Positions 24,779 to 34,560 of a stretch of 64,000 nt of DNA are shown here, in pieces. Source of the stretch: Cupriavidus sp. (GTDB lineage: Bacteria > Pseudomonadota > Gammaproteobacteria > Burkholderiales > Burkholderiaceae). Position numbers and translations under genes: made by a program. The notes beneath the pieces are model-generated. The model was not told where the DNA came from. It ran no database searches and saw nothing but the letters and a program-made list of their open reading frames with translations. The DNA is taken from NCBI GenBank assembly GCA_031180665.1, contig JAPSLP010000004.1:68303-132302 (forward strand), in the 5' to 3' direction. Position 1 is the stretch's first letter, and each line of letters opens with the position of its first letter.

Positions 24779-25174
24779 TCATCGCGCGCCCGCGGTCGGC
24801 TCGCCTGCGGACAGCCCGCCGCCGAAGGCAAAACCCTGCCCGAAAGGCAGAGCCGGTTGCGCGGGCGCGTGCCGCTGGCGGGAGCCCGTATCCGCAGCCC
24901 GGTGGCCATCCGCCGATGAACCGGACAGGATCTGCCGGATGCGCGCCAGATACCGCTCGCCGACGGCCCGGTTGGCCCGGGTCGCTTCCCTGCGGAAGGC
25001 GCTGCGCGCCGGCGGTCGGATGTCCAGCGCACGGCAGACTTCGGAAACATAGGGCTTGGATTTGCCGTTCAGGCGCCCGGCAGCCAGCCGCACCGCGTCG
25101 TCACCGACCTGTTGGCGCAGCCACCGAAGGACGAGACGGTCGTATTCGTTCTGAATCCGGATCAGGTCTTCCAT
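24779..25174 (-). CDS. Hypothetical protein, first gene of a putative LexA-controlled pair
   Basis: A 131-residue product; the ATG at 25174 has GGGAG six bases upstream (a GTG at 25180 is in frame). Residues 1-60 look folded and helical (MEDLIRIQNEYDRLVLRWLRQQ, VGDDAVRLAAGRLNGKSKPY, VSEVCRALDIRPP) and could include a DNA-binding helix pair, although no family is recognised. The C-terminal 60 residues are low complexity with Pro, Ala and Gly. Two LexA-type sites lie 15-50 bases upstream of the ATG, so expression is probably raised on DNA damage. Function is not assigned. Confidence 0.65.
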   Translation of the reverse strand: MEDLIRIQNEYDRLVLRWLRQQVGDDAVRLAAGRLNGKSKPYVSEVCRALDIRPPARSAFRREATRANRAVGERYLARIRQILSGSSADGHRAADTGSRQRHAPAQPALPFGQGFAFGGGLSAGEPTAGAR

Positions 25175-25188
25175 GGGCACTCCCGCAA

Positions 25189-25204
25189 CTGTATGTTTGT
25201 ACAG
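25189..25204. promoter_or_regulatory. LexA (SOS) box 1
   Basis: CTGT-N8-ACAG, with the sequence CTGTATGTTTGTACAG, matches the E. coli-type LexA consensus, which betaproteobacterial LexA also recognises. It lies 15-30 bases upstream of the ATG at 25174, a position that would block the promoter of the minus-strand pair. Confidence 0.8.
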
Positions 25205-25207
25205 GTA

Positions 25208-25223
25208 CTGTAAGGATATACAG
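25208..25223. promoter_or_regulatory. LexA (SOS) box 2
   Basis: A second perfect CTGT-N8-ACAG site, extended by flanking TA on both sides to a 20-bp site TACTGT-N8-ACAGTA. Its centre is 19 bp from the first site, close to two helical turns, so two LexA dimers could bind on the same face. The flanking bases make it the stronger of the two. Confidence 0.85.
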
Positions 25224-25302
25224 TATCAGCGGGGATGCAAGAAAAAATTGTTGACGAGACACACCAGCTTCGCGCCGCGCCCGACGCATCGCCTCCCGGG
25301 GT

Positions 25303-25402
25303 TTTTTTACTGCCTCTGAGTTGTATCTTTGTTTTACTGCCTATAGCGAGTATTCTTCAGATACAAAGGAAAGCGAGTAAATTAAAAATACAGTCTACCT
25401 GT
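25303..25402 (+). promoter_or_regulatory. AT-rich control region upstream of hipBA with repeats
   Basis: The 100 bases hold a direct repeat TTTTACTGCCT (25305-25315 and 25332-25342), a perfect 8-bp inverted repeat TTGTATCT/AGATACAA (25321-25328 with 25359-25366) and an ACAG-N5-CTGT element (25390-25402). HipB-type antitoxins repress their own operon by binding palindromes, so these are likely HipB operators and promoter elements. Exact promoter boxes could not be fixed. Confidence 0.5.
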
Positions 25403-25432
25403 TGTAACTCGACTCAAACCGCCAAGGCCCCT

Positions 25433-25702
25433 ATGCGCAACTTCACCGTTCGAACGTCCGACCAGTTACCGCAGCTGCTTCAAGCGTTCCGCAAGGAAGC
25501 GGGGCTGACGCAAGCCGAGGCCGCATTGCGCATGGGCGTCAGCCAGCAGACCCTGTCCGCGCTGGAGCGCAACGCCGCGCGCGTCAGCGTGGAACGGCTG
25601 ATGCGCCTGCTCAGCATCCTCGGCGTCGAATTCGTGCTGCGCAAGGAGTCTGGGTCGCCCAGCAACAGCGACGAAGCCTCGTCGACCACGCAGGCCTGGT
25701 GA
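25433..25702 (+). CDS. hipB: HipB-family antitoxin (XRE helix-turn-helix)
   Basis: An 89-residue protein from the ATG at 25433; AAGG lies 9 bases upstream. Residues about 12-65 are an XRE domain (LPQLLQAFRKEAGLTQAEAALRMGVSQQTLSALERNAARVSVERLMRLLSILGVEFVLR) close to HipB in its pattern. The polar tail (SGSPSNSDEASSTTQAW) may be the flexible part that contacts HipA. The stop overlaps or abuts the hipA start, the standard antitoxin-first arrangement. It should neutralise HipA and autoregulate the pair. Confidence 0.9.
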   Translation: MRNFTVRTSDQLPQLLQAFRKEAGLTQAEAALRMGVSQQTLSALERNAARVSVERLMRLLSILGVEFVLRKESGSPSNSDEASSTTQAW

Positions 25703-25704
25703 TC

Positions 25705-27054
25705 ATGGGGCGACGGTCGCACGCGCGCGCGCTGGGCCTGTGGATGAACGGGGCCTTCGTCGGCACGTGGCGCTTCCATCCGCACGCTGGCGACACGCTC
25801 GAATACGCACCCGAGTGGCTGGCCTCCGAACAGGGGCGGCCGTTGTCCCTGTCCTTGCCCTTCACCCCTGGCAACGCTCCCCATCGGGGAGAAAAGGTGC
25901 GGGCCTATTTCGAAAACCTGCTGCCGGACACCCGGGAAATCCGCGAGCGCATTGCGCGGCGGTATCGCACCGGATCGATCGATGCCTTCGACCTGCTCGC
26001 CGAAATCGGCCGCGATTGCGTGGGCGCGCTGCAACTGCTGCCGGACGGTGCCGTGCCAGCGGCGGTGCAGGCGGTACAAGCCGAGCCATTGACCGAGGCG
26101 CAGGTCGCACAGGTGCTGCGGGGCACGCTGGCGCCGGCGCCGCTGAGTATCGTTCGCGACGAGGACGAGTTCCGCATCTCGATTGCCGGCGCCCAGGAAA
26201 AGACCGCGCTGCTGTACCACAACGGCGCCTGGTGCCTGCCGCACGGCCAAACGCCGACCACGCACATCCTGAAGCTGCCGCTCGGCCTGGTGGGCGGGCT
26301 GAAGCTGGACCTGAGCGAATCGGTGGAGAACGAGTGGCTGTGCTCGCTGGTGCTGAAGGAATTTGGCTTGCCGGTGGCCCGTTGCGAACTCGTGCGGTTC
26401 GAGGACATGAAGGCGCTGAGCGTGCAGCGCTTCGACCGCGTCTGGTGGCAGAGCCCGGCCCGCGACAGCCGCCTTGTCCGGCTGCCGCAAGAGGACATGT
26501 GCCAGGCGAAAGGCGTGCCGCCCACGGCCAAGTACGAAGCCGATGGCGGTCCGGGCATCGACACCATCATGGACACGCTGGCGGGTTCGATGACGCGGGA
26601 CCAGGACCGCAGAACCTTCTTCCAGGCACAGGTCATCTTCTGGATGCTGCGCGCTCCCGATGGGCATGCAAAGAACTTCAGCCTGTTCCTGCGTCCGGAA
26701 GGGCGGTATCAGCTGACTCCCCTCTACGATGTGCTCTCGGCCCATCCCATCCTTGGGGAAGCCCCGGGCCGGCTCTCTGCCTACAAGATCCGGATGGCCA
26801 TGGCGGTCCGGTCGCAGAACGCGCACTACAAGATGCGGGAAATCGAGCGCCGGCATTGGGTGGCCCTCGCTGAGCGGCATGGCGTGCTGACGCCCGACGG
26901 ACGCCCGGCACGCCATGTGGTGCAAGACCTGGCAGAACGCGCGCCGCGGGTGGTTCAGGCGGTGCGGGAGCAGTTGCCGGCGGACTTCCCGGAACGGTTG
27001 GCCGATTGCGTGCTCGACGGGATGCTGGCAGAGGCCGAAAAGCTGATCGGCTGA
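25705..27054 (+). CDS. hipA: HipA-family toxin, Ser/Thr kinase
   Basis: A 449-residue protein, like E. coli HipA over its full length. Conserved stretches include YAPEWLASEQGRPLSLSLP, YFENLLPDTREIRERI, FDLLAEIGRDCVGALQLLP, LPQEDMCQ and YDVLSAHPIL. The regulatory autophosphorylation site is kept (Ser about 159 in FRISIAGAQEK), as is the catalytic APDGHAKNFSLF (Asp about 319), so the kinase looks intact. In E. coli HipA phosphorylates glutamyl-tRNA synthetase and causes persistence; the same target here is inference. A GTG at 25699 overlapping the hipB stop is an alternative start. Confidence 0.93.
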   Translation: MGRRSHARALGLWMNGAFVGTWRFHPHAGDTLEYAPEWLASEQGRPLSLSLPFTPGNAPHRGEKVRAYFENLLPDTREIRERIARRYRTGSIDAFDLLAEIGRDCVGALQLLPDGAVPAAVQAVQAEPLTEAQVAQVLRGTLAPAPLSIVRDEDEFRISIAGAQEKTALLYHNGAWCLPHGQTPTTHILKLPLGLVGGLKLDLSESVENEWLCSLVLKEFGLPVARCELVRFEDMKALSVQRFDRVWWQSPARDSRLVRLPQEDMCQAKGVPPTAKYEADGGPGIDTIMDTLAGSMTRDQDRRTFFQAQVIFWMLRAPDGHAKNFSLFLRPEGRYQLTPLYDVLSAHPILGEAPGRLSAYKIRMAMAVRSQNAHYKMREIERRHWVALAERHGVLTPDGRPARHVVQDLAERAPRVVQAVREQLPADFPERLADCVLDGMLAEAEKLIG

Positions 27055-27074
27055 CACCCTGCGCGGGGCGAGCA

Positions 27075-28010
27075 TCACTGCGTCCCGAATCCCTCCTTCA
27101 ACGCCTCGCGCAGATAGTCGACCAGCAGCCGCACGGGCCGCGGCAGCAGCGGGCTGTAGGGCCGGATCGCGTAGATCGCATCGCCAAACGCTCCCGAAGG
27201 CCGCCAGCCCGGCAGCACCTGGACCAGCTTGCCCGCATGCAGGTCGGCCTGCGCGGTGAAGTCCGGCACCAGCGCGATGCCCAGGCCGCCCAGCGCCGCA
27301 TCGCGCAGCGCCTCGCTGTTGTCCGCCGCGAAGTTTCCGCGGATGCCGACACTCTGCCGGGCCGCACCGCCTCTGACCGGTTCGAAACTCCAGGTGGGCT
27401 GCTCGCCTCGGCGGAAGTAATGCAGGCAGTTGTGCGCGGTCAGGTCGGACGGCGAAGCGGGCGTGCCGTGGCGCCGCAGATAGGCACGCGTCGCCACCAG
27501 GACCGTGCCGGTGCGGCACAGCGTCCACGCGATATGCGTATCCGGTGCGCGCGAGGCGTGGCGCACGGCCAGGTCGAAGCCCTCGCGCGCCAGCGAGGCG
27601 AAGCTGTCCGACAGTTCCAGCTCGACGCGGATCTGCGGATACATCGCCAGGAAGGGCGGCAGCCGCGGCACGATCTGCTGGCGGCCCAGCGCCACCGGTG
27701 CCGTCATCCGCACCAGTCCACGCGGCTCGCCGCCCATGTCCTTGACGTCGCCGAAGCTGCGCTCGATCGACTCGAACGGCACCCGGGTCGCGTCCACCAG
27801 CCGCTGCCCCGCCTCGGTCAGCCGCACGCTGCGCGTGGTGCGCTGCACCAGCGGGATGCCGGCCGCCCGTTCCAGTTCGGCGATGCGCTGGCTCATGGCG
27901 CCCTTGCTGATACCGAGCTGCGTCGCGGCGGCGGTATAGCTGCCGACGTCGCCCAGCACAACAAGCGAGTGCAGATGCACCCACAGCGATTCGATCTTTT
28001 GCTTGTCCAT
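27075..28010 (-). CDS. LysR-family transcriptional regulator, divergent from mmsA
   Basis: A 311-residue regulator: N-terminal winged helix-turn-helix (SYTAAATQLGISKGAMSQRIAELERAAGIPLVQRTTRSVRLTEAG), then a periplasmic-binding-type effector domain from about residue 95. The C-terminus (RLLVDYLREALKEGF) is typical. It is transcribed away from mmsA with 117 bases between the starts, the classical arrangement in which a LysR protein controls its divergent neighbour. A GTTCATTGAAC palindrome lies in the gap. The effector is unknown; a valine- or propionate-type intermediate would fit the neighbour. Confidence 0.88.
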   Translation of the reverse strand: MDKQKIESLWVHLHSLVVLGDVGSYTAAATQLGISKGAMSQRIAELERAAGIPLVQRTTRSVRLTEAGQRLVDATRVPFESIERSFGDVKDMGGEPRGLVRMTAPVALGRQQIVPRLPPFLAMYPQIRVELELSDSFASLAREGFDLAVRHASRAPDTHIAWTLCRTGTVLVATRAYLRRHGTPASPSDLTAHNCLHYFRRGEQPTWSFEPVRGGAARQSVGIRGNFAADNSEALRDAALGGLGIALVPDFTAQADLHAGKLVQVLPGWRPSGAFGDAIYAIRPYSPLLPRPVRLLVDYLREALKEGFGTQ

Positions 28011-28024
28011 CGGCGGATTGTTTA

Positions 28025-28035
28025 GTTCATTGAAC
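28025..28035. promoter_or_regulatory. Candidate LysR operator between lysR and mmsA
   Basis: GTTCA-T-TGAAC is an 11-bp perfect interrupted palindrome located 15-25 bases from the lysR start, where LysR proteins usually bind to repress themselves and activate the divergent gene. Support is position and symmetry only. Confidence 0.4.
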
Positions 28036-28127
28036 AGTGAGTCAAGCGCCGCGCTATTGAATCGGGGCGGGAGCGACGCCTACACTGGCCGCATCCCACC
28101 GATTCCCAGAACTGCAAGGAGCCTGAG

Positions 28128-29648
<1,521 letters not shown>

Positions 29649-29675
29649 GGCTCGCCGCGAACGAAACGTCCGGCC

Positions 29676-29715
29676 GCGCCGGCGGGGTGAATACCCGCCG
29701 GCGCCGTTTTTTTTT
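29676..29715 (+). terminator. Rho-independent terminator of mmsA
   Basis: A perfect 11-bp stem (29676-29686 with 29694-29704), a 7-base loop and a run of nine T (29707-29715) lie 27 bases after the mmsA stop. Confidence 0.92.
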
Positions 29716-29925
29716 GCGATCCCGAATGCTTCAACGCTCGGATGCCGGTGCGGTGCAGAGGTCTCCCAACATTCCTGTCCGTTCAAGATAGCGAAACAAG
29801 CGTGGCATACATGAAGCCTCGCGCGTTAGCTTGCATGCGCAAGTTCCCGGCGCGGGATCGACGTCGACGCCGATCGCGCCACGCAGCGAACACCGCAAAT
29901 ATCGGCAGTTAAAGGGAGACAAACC

Positions 29926-30912
29926 ATGAATACACGCAGGCAATGGCTGGCCGCCATGCTGGCACTGACTGCGTCATCGATGGCTGCATCGATGGCGTTT
30001 GCCCAGGAGAACGACGGCTGGCCGAACCGCCCGGTCAAGCTGGTCGTCGCCAGCGCGGCCGGGGGCGGTACGGATACGCTCGCGCGTCTTCTTGCCGAGC
30101 AGCTCGGCTCGGTGTTCGGCAAGCCCTTCGTGGTCGAAAACAAGCCCGGGGCGAACGGGCTGATCGCCAGCGAAACCGTGGCCGCCGCCACCCCGGACGG
30201 CTACACACTGCTGCTGACCTATGCCGGCGCGATGGTCGTCAACCCTGCGCTTTACACGCGCGCGCCGGATCCGCTCAAGCGTTTCGAACCGATTGCGCAG
30301 ATCGGCAGCTTCGGCAACCTGATGGTGGCTTCGCCCAAGGTGCCGGTCCACAACCTGAAGGAGCTCGTGGCCTATGCCAGGCAGCGCCCGGGCCAACTGA
30401 GCTACGGATCGTGGGGCATGGGATCGGGTGGACACCTGACCATGGAGAGCTTTCTGAAGAAGGCGAATCTCGCCATGGTCCATGCGCCGTACAAGGGCAC
30501 GGCTGCCGTGGCAACCGACGTCCAGAGCGGTCTGTTGCCGGTGGGCTGGGTCGACGTCAGCTCCCAGATCGGGCTCGTCAAAGCCGGCCGGCTGGTGCCG
30601 ATCGCCGTCAGCGGCACCAGTCGGCTGCCGCAGTTCCCGAATGTGCCGACGATGGGAGAGCAAGGCTATCCGTTCCCGACCACCAGCTGGTATGGCATGT
30701 TCGCGCCGGCGGGCACCTCCGCGGCGCTGGTGGATCGGTTGAACAAGGAAGTGGTGCGCGCCATCGCGACGCCGGCGTTCCGCGACCGTCTGACCGCGCT
30801 GAACCTTCCTGTCGCCCCCGCCCTGACGCCGGCGCAGTTCCGGAAAGTGGTCGCCGACGATACGGTGGCATGGCAACGCATTGCACAGGACGCCGGCGTC
30901 AAGCCGGAGTGA
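29926..30912 (+). CDS. Bug-family tripartite tricarboxylate transporter substrate-binding protein
   Basis: A 328-residue periplasmic protein behind AAAGGGAGAC. The signal peptide ends near residue 26 (SMAFAQE). Bug-family landmarks: WPNRPVKLVVASAAGGGTDTLARLLAEQL, GKPFVVENKPGANGLIASETVA, PDGYTLLL, the central YGSWGMGSGGHL ligand loop and the PTMGEQGYPF segment. Such receptors bind small carboxylates and are often orphans, without TctA/TctB genes nearby, as here. The CoA-transferase starts 6 bases after the stop, so the ligand is likely an organic acid that the transferase then activates. The exact ligand is unknown. Confidence 0.9.
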   Translation: MNTRRQWLAAMLALTASSMAASMAFAQENDGWPNRPVKLVVASAAGGGTDTLARLLAEQLGSVFGKPFVVENKPGANGLIASETVAAATPDGYTLLLTYAGAMVVNPALYTRAPDPLKRFEPIAQIGSFGNLMVASPKVPVHNLKELVAYARQRPGQLSYGSWGMGSGGHLTMESFLKKANLAMVHAPYKGTAAVATDVQSGLLPVGWVDVSSQIGLVKAGRLVPIAVSGTSRLPQFPNVPTMGEQGYPFPTTSWYGMFAPAGTSAALVDRLNKEVVRAIATPAFRDRLTALNLPVAPALTPAQFRKVVADDTVAWQRIAQDAGVKPE

Positions 30913-30918
30913 GAAGGC

Positions 30919-32112
30919 ATGCAATCCAAGGGTTCATTCGATAAAAGCGGCCGGGATGCAGCCGTGTTGGCCGGACTGCGCGTGGTCGATTTCGGCCAGT
31001 TCATCGCAGCGCCGGCGGCTGGCCAAATCCTGGCCGACCTGGGGGCCGACGTGATCAAGGTCGAGCCGCCAGGCGGCGATGCAAGCCGTCGCTCGGGCTG
31101 GCAGGCGGACGCCTGTGGCCCGATGTTTTCCGCATATAACCGTGGCAAGCGTTCGATCGTCCTCGATCTGCGCCGCGCGGACGATCGTGGCGTGGCGATG
31201 GAGCTGGTGCGCCGCGCCGATGTGGTGCTGCAGAACGCGCGTCCGGGCGTGATGGAGAAGTACGGGCTTGGCGCGGAGAAGCTTCGGAGTGCGTTTCCGC
31301 AGCTTGTTTACGGCTCCGTCAACGGCTTCGGCGACAGTGGACCGGCGGCGGCGCGTCCGGGCCTCGATATCGCCGCGCAGGCCGAAAGCGGCATGATGAG
31401 CATGAACGGCGACGCGCACGCCGATCCGACACGAGTCGGGTTCACGGTCGTCGATGTGCTGGCCGGCCGTACGCTGGCGAGCGGCGTGCTGGCTGCGCTG
31501 GTGCGCCGTGGCATGACCGGCCAAGGTGCGCATGTCAAGGTATCGCTGATCGACGTGGCAGCCGATGCGCTCAGCCAGCAATGGGCCGAGTACCAACTGC
31601 TGGACACGGTGCCGTCACGCTGCGGCAACGGCCAGCCGACGATGGCGCCGGCGGCGGATGTGCTACCGACTGCCGACGGCAGAATCGTGATCTCGGCCTA
31701 TCTGCAGGAACACTTTGTCCGCTTGTGCGAATGCGTCGGACTGCCGGAACTCGCGCAAGACCAACGCTTTCACGACAACGCCTCGCGCGTGGCGAATCGA
31801 GCCGCCTTGCTTGGGATGCTTGCCGGCGCGTTGTCGGCGCTGACCACCGAGCAGGCTTGCCGAACGCTCAATGCCGCTGGTGTGGTCTGCGGCGCGGTGC
31901 GCGACCTGCACGATGCCATCCAATACACGCAAGCTACGACACCGGAACGAGTGATCAGCGTGCCGTCGCCCGGCAACCGGTCGCTGCGTATGCCGGCCTT
32001 GCCCATGACGATCGACGATGAAAGGCCGCGCGATGCTGGGCTTCCCGATCTCGGTCAGCACACGGCCCAGATCCTGGCCGAACTGGACCGGTACCGGGAA
32101 ACGATGGCGTAA
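30919..32112 (+). CDS. CaiB/BaiF family (class III) CoA-transferase
   Basis: A 397-residue enzyme with GAAGGC before the ATG. N-terminal pattern LRVVDFGQFIAAPAAGQILADLGADVIKVEPPGGDASR, then YNRGKRSIVLDLR and RPGVMEKYGLG, are typical. The expected catalytic Asp lies in RPGLDIAAQAESGMMS (Asp in the position of family members). It moves CoA between acyl-CoA donors and a carboxylic acid acceptor. It shares an operon with the Bug receptor; together they suggest uptake and activation of a carboxylate. It ends 32 bases from a convergent LysR gene. Confidence 0.9.
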   Translation: MQSKGSFDKSGRDAAVLAGLRVVDFGQFIAAPAAGQILADLGADVIKVEPPGGDASRRSGWQADACGPMFSAYNRGKRSIVLDLRRADDRGVAMELVRRADVVLQNARPGVMEKYGLGAEKLRSAFPQLVYGSVNGFGDSGPAAARPGLDIAAQAESGMMSMNGDAHADPTRVGFTVVDVLAGRTLASGVLAALVRRGMTGQGAHVKVSLIDVAADALSQQWAEYQLLDTVPSRCGNGQPTMAPAADVLPTADGRIVISAYLQEHFVRLCECVGLPELAQDQRFHDNASRVANRAALLGMLAGALSALTTEQACRTLNAAGVVCGAVRDLHDAIQYTQATTPERVISVPSPGNRSLRMPALPMTIDDERPRDAGLPDLGQHTAQILAELDRYRETMA

Positions 32113-32144
32113 GCCGCTTCAAAACGAGCGCCTCGCGTTGGATA

Positions 32145-33044
32145 TCACGCGGCGCTCGTCTGGCTTTTGGCTTCGTCCAGCAGCCATTGCAGGAAGCTGG
32201 CAATGGCCGGCTTTTCCGCCGCCTTCGGCATGGTGACGGCGTAGTACGCGAATTCCGTCGGCCAGGGTCGATCCAGCGCAATCGCCAGCCGGCCGCTGGC
32301 AATTTCCTCTCGTGCGTAGATGTCCCGAACCAGCGCGATGCCCTGTCCGGCCTCGGCCGCGCGGATCAGCAGGAAATCGTCATCGAAGGCGGGCCCGCGC
32401 TCGATGCGCGGATCGCTTTCCACGCCGAGCGCTTTGAGCCAAAGACGCCAGTCGGACCGGTCCGAATCCTGCAGCAAGGGGTAGTCGAGGCAATCGATGG
32501 CTTCCCGGATCGGCGGCCCGTCGGCCAGCAGTTTCGGACATGCGACCGGAATCAATACCGGCGCCATCAGGTAGTGCGCATCGAGCCCGGCGTAATGGCC
32601 CAAGCCATGTCGAATGGCAATGTCGACCCGGTCGCGACGCAAGTCGGCCAATGCGGACGAGGCTTCGACGCGCACTTCGATATCCGGGTGCCGATCGGTA
32701 AACGTGCCCAGCCTCGGCACGAGCCACGATGCGGCGAAGGTCGGTACGGCACTGACCGTCAACGTCTGGCGCGCATGGATCGCGTCCAGCGTCGCAAGGC
32801 TCGCTTCGATCTGGTCGAACGCCCGCAACAATGCCGGATGCACTTGTGCCCCCGCGGGCGTCAGTTCGACGCCGTAGCGGGTGCGGCTGAACAGGCTGAC
32901 ACCTGTGCGTTCCTGCAACAGCTTCAATTGCTGGCTGACCGCGCCGGGCGTCACGCCCATCGCGTCGGCTGCACGCTTGAGGCTGCCGTGCCGGCCGGTT
33001 TCGACGAAGGCGCGCAAGGCCAGCAGCGGAAGTACCGAGCCCAT
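32145..33044 (-). CDS. LysR-family regulator of the GcvA type
   Basis: A 299-residue regulator. The helix-turn-helix is LRAFVETGRHGSLKRAADAMGVTPGAVSQQLKLLQERTGVSLFSRTRYGVELTPAG. The effector domain shows the GcvA-like pattern (LTVSAVPTFAASWLVPRLGTFTDRHPDIEVRVEASSALADLRRDRVDIAIRHGLG). It is convergent with the CoA-transferase and divergent from the LLM oxidoreductase at 33329, its most likely target. An 8-bp inverted repeat lies 35-71 bases upstream of its start. The Shine-Dalgarno site is weak. Confidence 0.88.
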   Translation of the reverse strand: MGSVLPLLALRAFVETGRHGSLKRAADAMGVTPGAVSQQLKLLQERTGVSLFSRTRYGVELTPAGAQVHPALLRAFDQIEASLATLDAIHARQTLTVSAVPTFAASWLVPRLGTFTDRHPDIEVRVEASSALADLRRDRVDIAIRHGLGHYAGLDAHYLMAPVLIPVACPKLLADGPPIREAIDCLDYPLLQDSDRSDWRLWLKALGVESDPRIERGPAFDDDFLLIRAAEAGQGIALVRDIYAREEIASGRLAIALDRPWPTEFAYYAVTMPKAAEKPAIASFLQWLLDEAKSQTSAA

Positions 33045-33078
33045 GTATTGAGGTTTTCTATTGTTGGGTTTTGGAGGA

Positions 33079-33115
33079 ATCGATTAGCGATAAGTTATTC
33101 GTTTGCATAATCGAT
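33079..33115. promoter_or_regulatory. Inverted repeat in the lysR-LLM divergent control region
   Basis: ATCGATTA (33079-33086) and TAATCGAT (33108-33115) form a perfect 8-bp inverted repeat with a 21-base AT-rich spacer, in a 284-base divergent region that is clearly AT-richer than its surroundings. It is a candidate binding site for the LysR protein. Confidence 0.4.
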
Positions 33116-33328
33116 GGGTGGCATGGTGTGTTTAGTCTAGCTGCTTTCTATAGGATCGCAAGCGAAATGCCGGATCTGCCATGGTGTGGCGGCATTCCGC
33201 TGGGAATGGGCGCGGAACCGTTGGTATAAGACTTTAGCCTTGCTAAATACCAAAGCCAAATTAAATCGTTTCTTGTTGCGCTTGTTTCGCCATAGAGTTT
33301 TCTCTGTTTTACCAATGAGGAAACCGCC

Positions 33329-34384
33329 ATGACGATGAACGCTTTCTCCGACGAGACGCTCCCCGCTACCGGCATGCCCGGCGCTTCCGCGCCGGCATTC
33401 GCCATGCATGCGGGTTACCGCCGCATGTTCAGCCCCGATGCGCTGACGGTTGGCATCTTCCTGCCCTTGCGGTTCTACCAGGGAGACATGACCGTCCTTT
33501 CCGGCCAGGCCGATCTGGTGACGAAGATCGATCGTCTCGGCTTCGCCGCCGTGTGGGTTCGCGATGTCCCGCTGTTCGACCCGAACTTCGGCGATGCGGG
33601 ACAGGTATTCGATCCCTTTACCTACCTTGCCTATTTGGCTGCTGGCACCCGGAAAGTCGCGCTGGCGACGGGAAGTGCCATCTTTTCCTTGCGCCATCCG
33701 ATCGACCTCGCCAAAGCCGCCACGACAATCGACCAGCTTTCCGGCGGACGGCTGGTGCTGGGCATTGCATCGGGCGATCGGCCGGTAGAGTTTCCGGCCT
33801 ACGGCATCGACCATGGTGGACGTGGCGATCGCTTTGCCGAGACTGTGGCCTACTTCCGGCAGTTGATGCGCGGAGGAAGGCTCGACATACGCTCATCGCT
33901 CGGAGAGATGCGCAACGTCGAGCTGCTGCCCAAGCCCGTGTTCGGCTCGATTCCGCTGATCGTGACCGGCAGCTCGCGCCAGTCGCTGGAATGGGTAGGT
34001 CGACACGCGGATGGATGGCTGACGTATCCCGGGCCGACATACACCAGCGCCGGTCCGCAGCGTCTGGCCGAGAAAATCCGCGCGTGGCGAGCGCTGATTC
34101 CCGATGGTGGCTTCCGGCCGCATATGACCAACGAATGGATCGAGCTGGTGGACGACCCCGACTATCCGCGCACACCGATGAACGGCGGATTCATCCTGAA
34201 GACCGGCCGCAAGGGCCTGATCGATCTGCTTCAGGAGTGGAAGGCGGCTGGCGTCAACCATGCCGCCCTGGGCATCCAGTTCTCGTCGCGTCCCGCCGTG
34301 GAGATCATCCAGGAGTTGGCGGAAGAGGTGTTGCCATTGTTCCCGTCGCATGAGGGTCCGGAGCCAGCCAACGCTGATTGGTAG
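33329..34384 (+). CDS. LLM-class (luciferase-like) flavin-dependent oxidoreductase
   Basis: A 351-residue TIM-barrel enzyme with GAGGAAA before the ATG. The bacterial-luciferase fold shows in DALTVGIFLPLRFYQ, LGFAAVWVRDVPLFDP, FDPFTYLAYLAAGTRKVALATGS, HPIDLAKAATTIDQLSGGRLVLGIASGDRPVEF, and PLIVTGSSRQSLEWVGRHADGWLTYPG. Such enzymes use FMNH2 and oxygen or F420 to oxidise a range of organics; in betaproteobacteria FMN is expected. The substrate is unknown. A terminator-like stem lies 105 bases downstream. Confidence 0.88.
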   Translation: MTMNAFSDETLPATGMPGASAPAFAMHAGYRRMFSPDALTVGIFLPLRFYQGDMTVLSGQADLVTKIDRLGFAAVWVRDVPLFDPNFGDAGQVFDPFTYLAYLAAGTRKVALATGSAIFSLRHPIDLAKAATTIDQLSGGRLVLGIASGDRPVEFPAYGIDHGGRGDRFAETVAYFRQLMRGGRLDIRSSLGEMRNVELLPKPVFGSIPLIVTGSSRQSLEWVGRHADGWLTYPGPTYTSAGPQRLAEKIRAWRALIPDGGFRPHMTNEWIELVDDPDYPRTPMNGGFILKTGRKGLIDLLQEWKAAGVNHAALGIQFSSRPAVEIIQELAEEVLPLFPSHEGPEPANADW

Positions 34385-34488
34385 AGGGCTCGGGCGCCGG
34401 CATTCATAACAACGTCTTTGACAGGGTTAATGCCCGCCAGCGCCGATGCTGGCAAAATTCGCACCGTGGCCCGTTGGGGCAAGCCTTG

Positions 34489-34526
34489 AACCTGCCGAAT
34501 CGCTGATTGCATCGAGCAGGTTTTTT
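34489..34526 (+). terminator. Terminator-like hairpin upstream of the MFS gene
   Basis: A 7-bp stem AACCTGC/GCAGGTT (34489-34495 with 34516-34522) with a 20-base loop and a run of six T (34521-34526). It could end the LLM transcript or, if transcription starts upstream, act as an attenuator for the MFS gene, whose ATG is only 35 bases further on. Confidence 0.55.
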
Positions 34527-34560
34527 ACATTCTAATTTCGTACCGATCGATATATAAATA

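Noticed and set aside
25480-27984. Long minus-strand open frame opposite hipBA and lysR
   Set aside because: It covers genes whose proteins match known families over full length on the other frames; composition is Arg/Pro-rich as expected for shadow frames.
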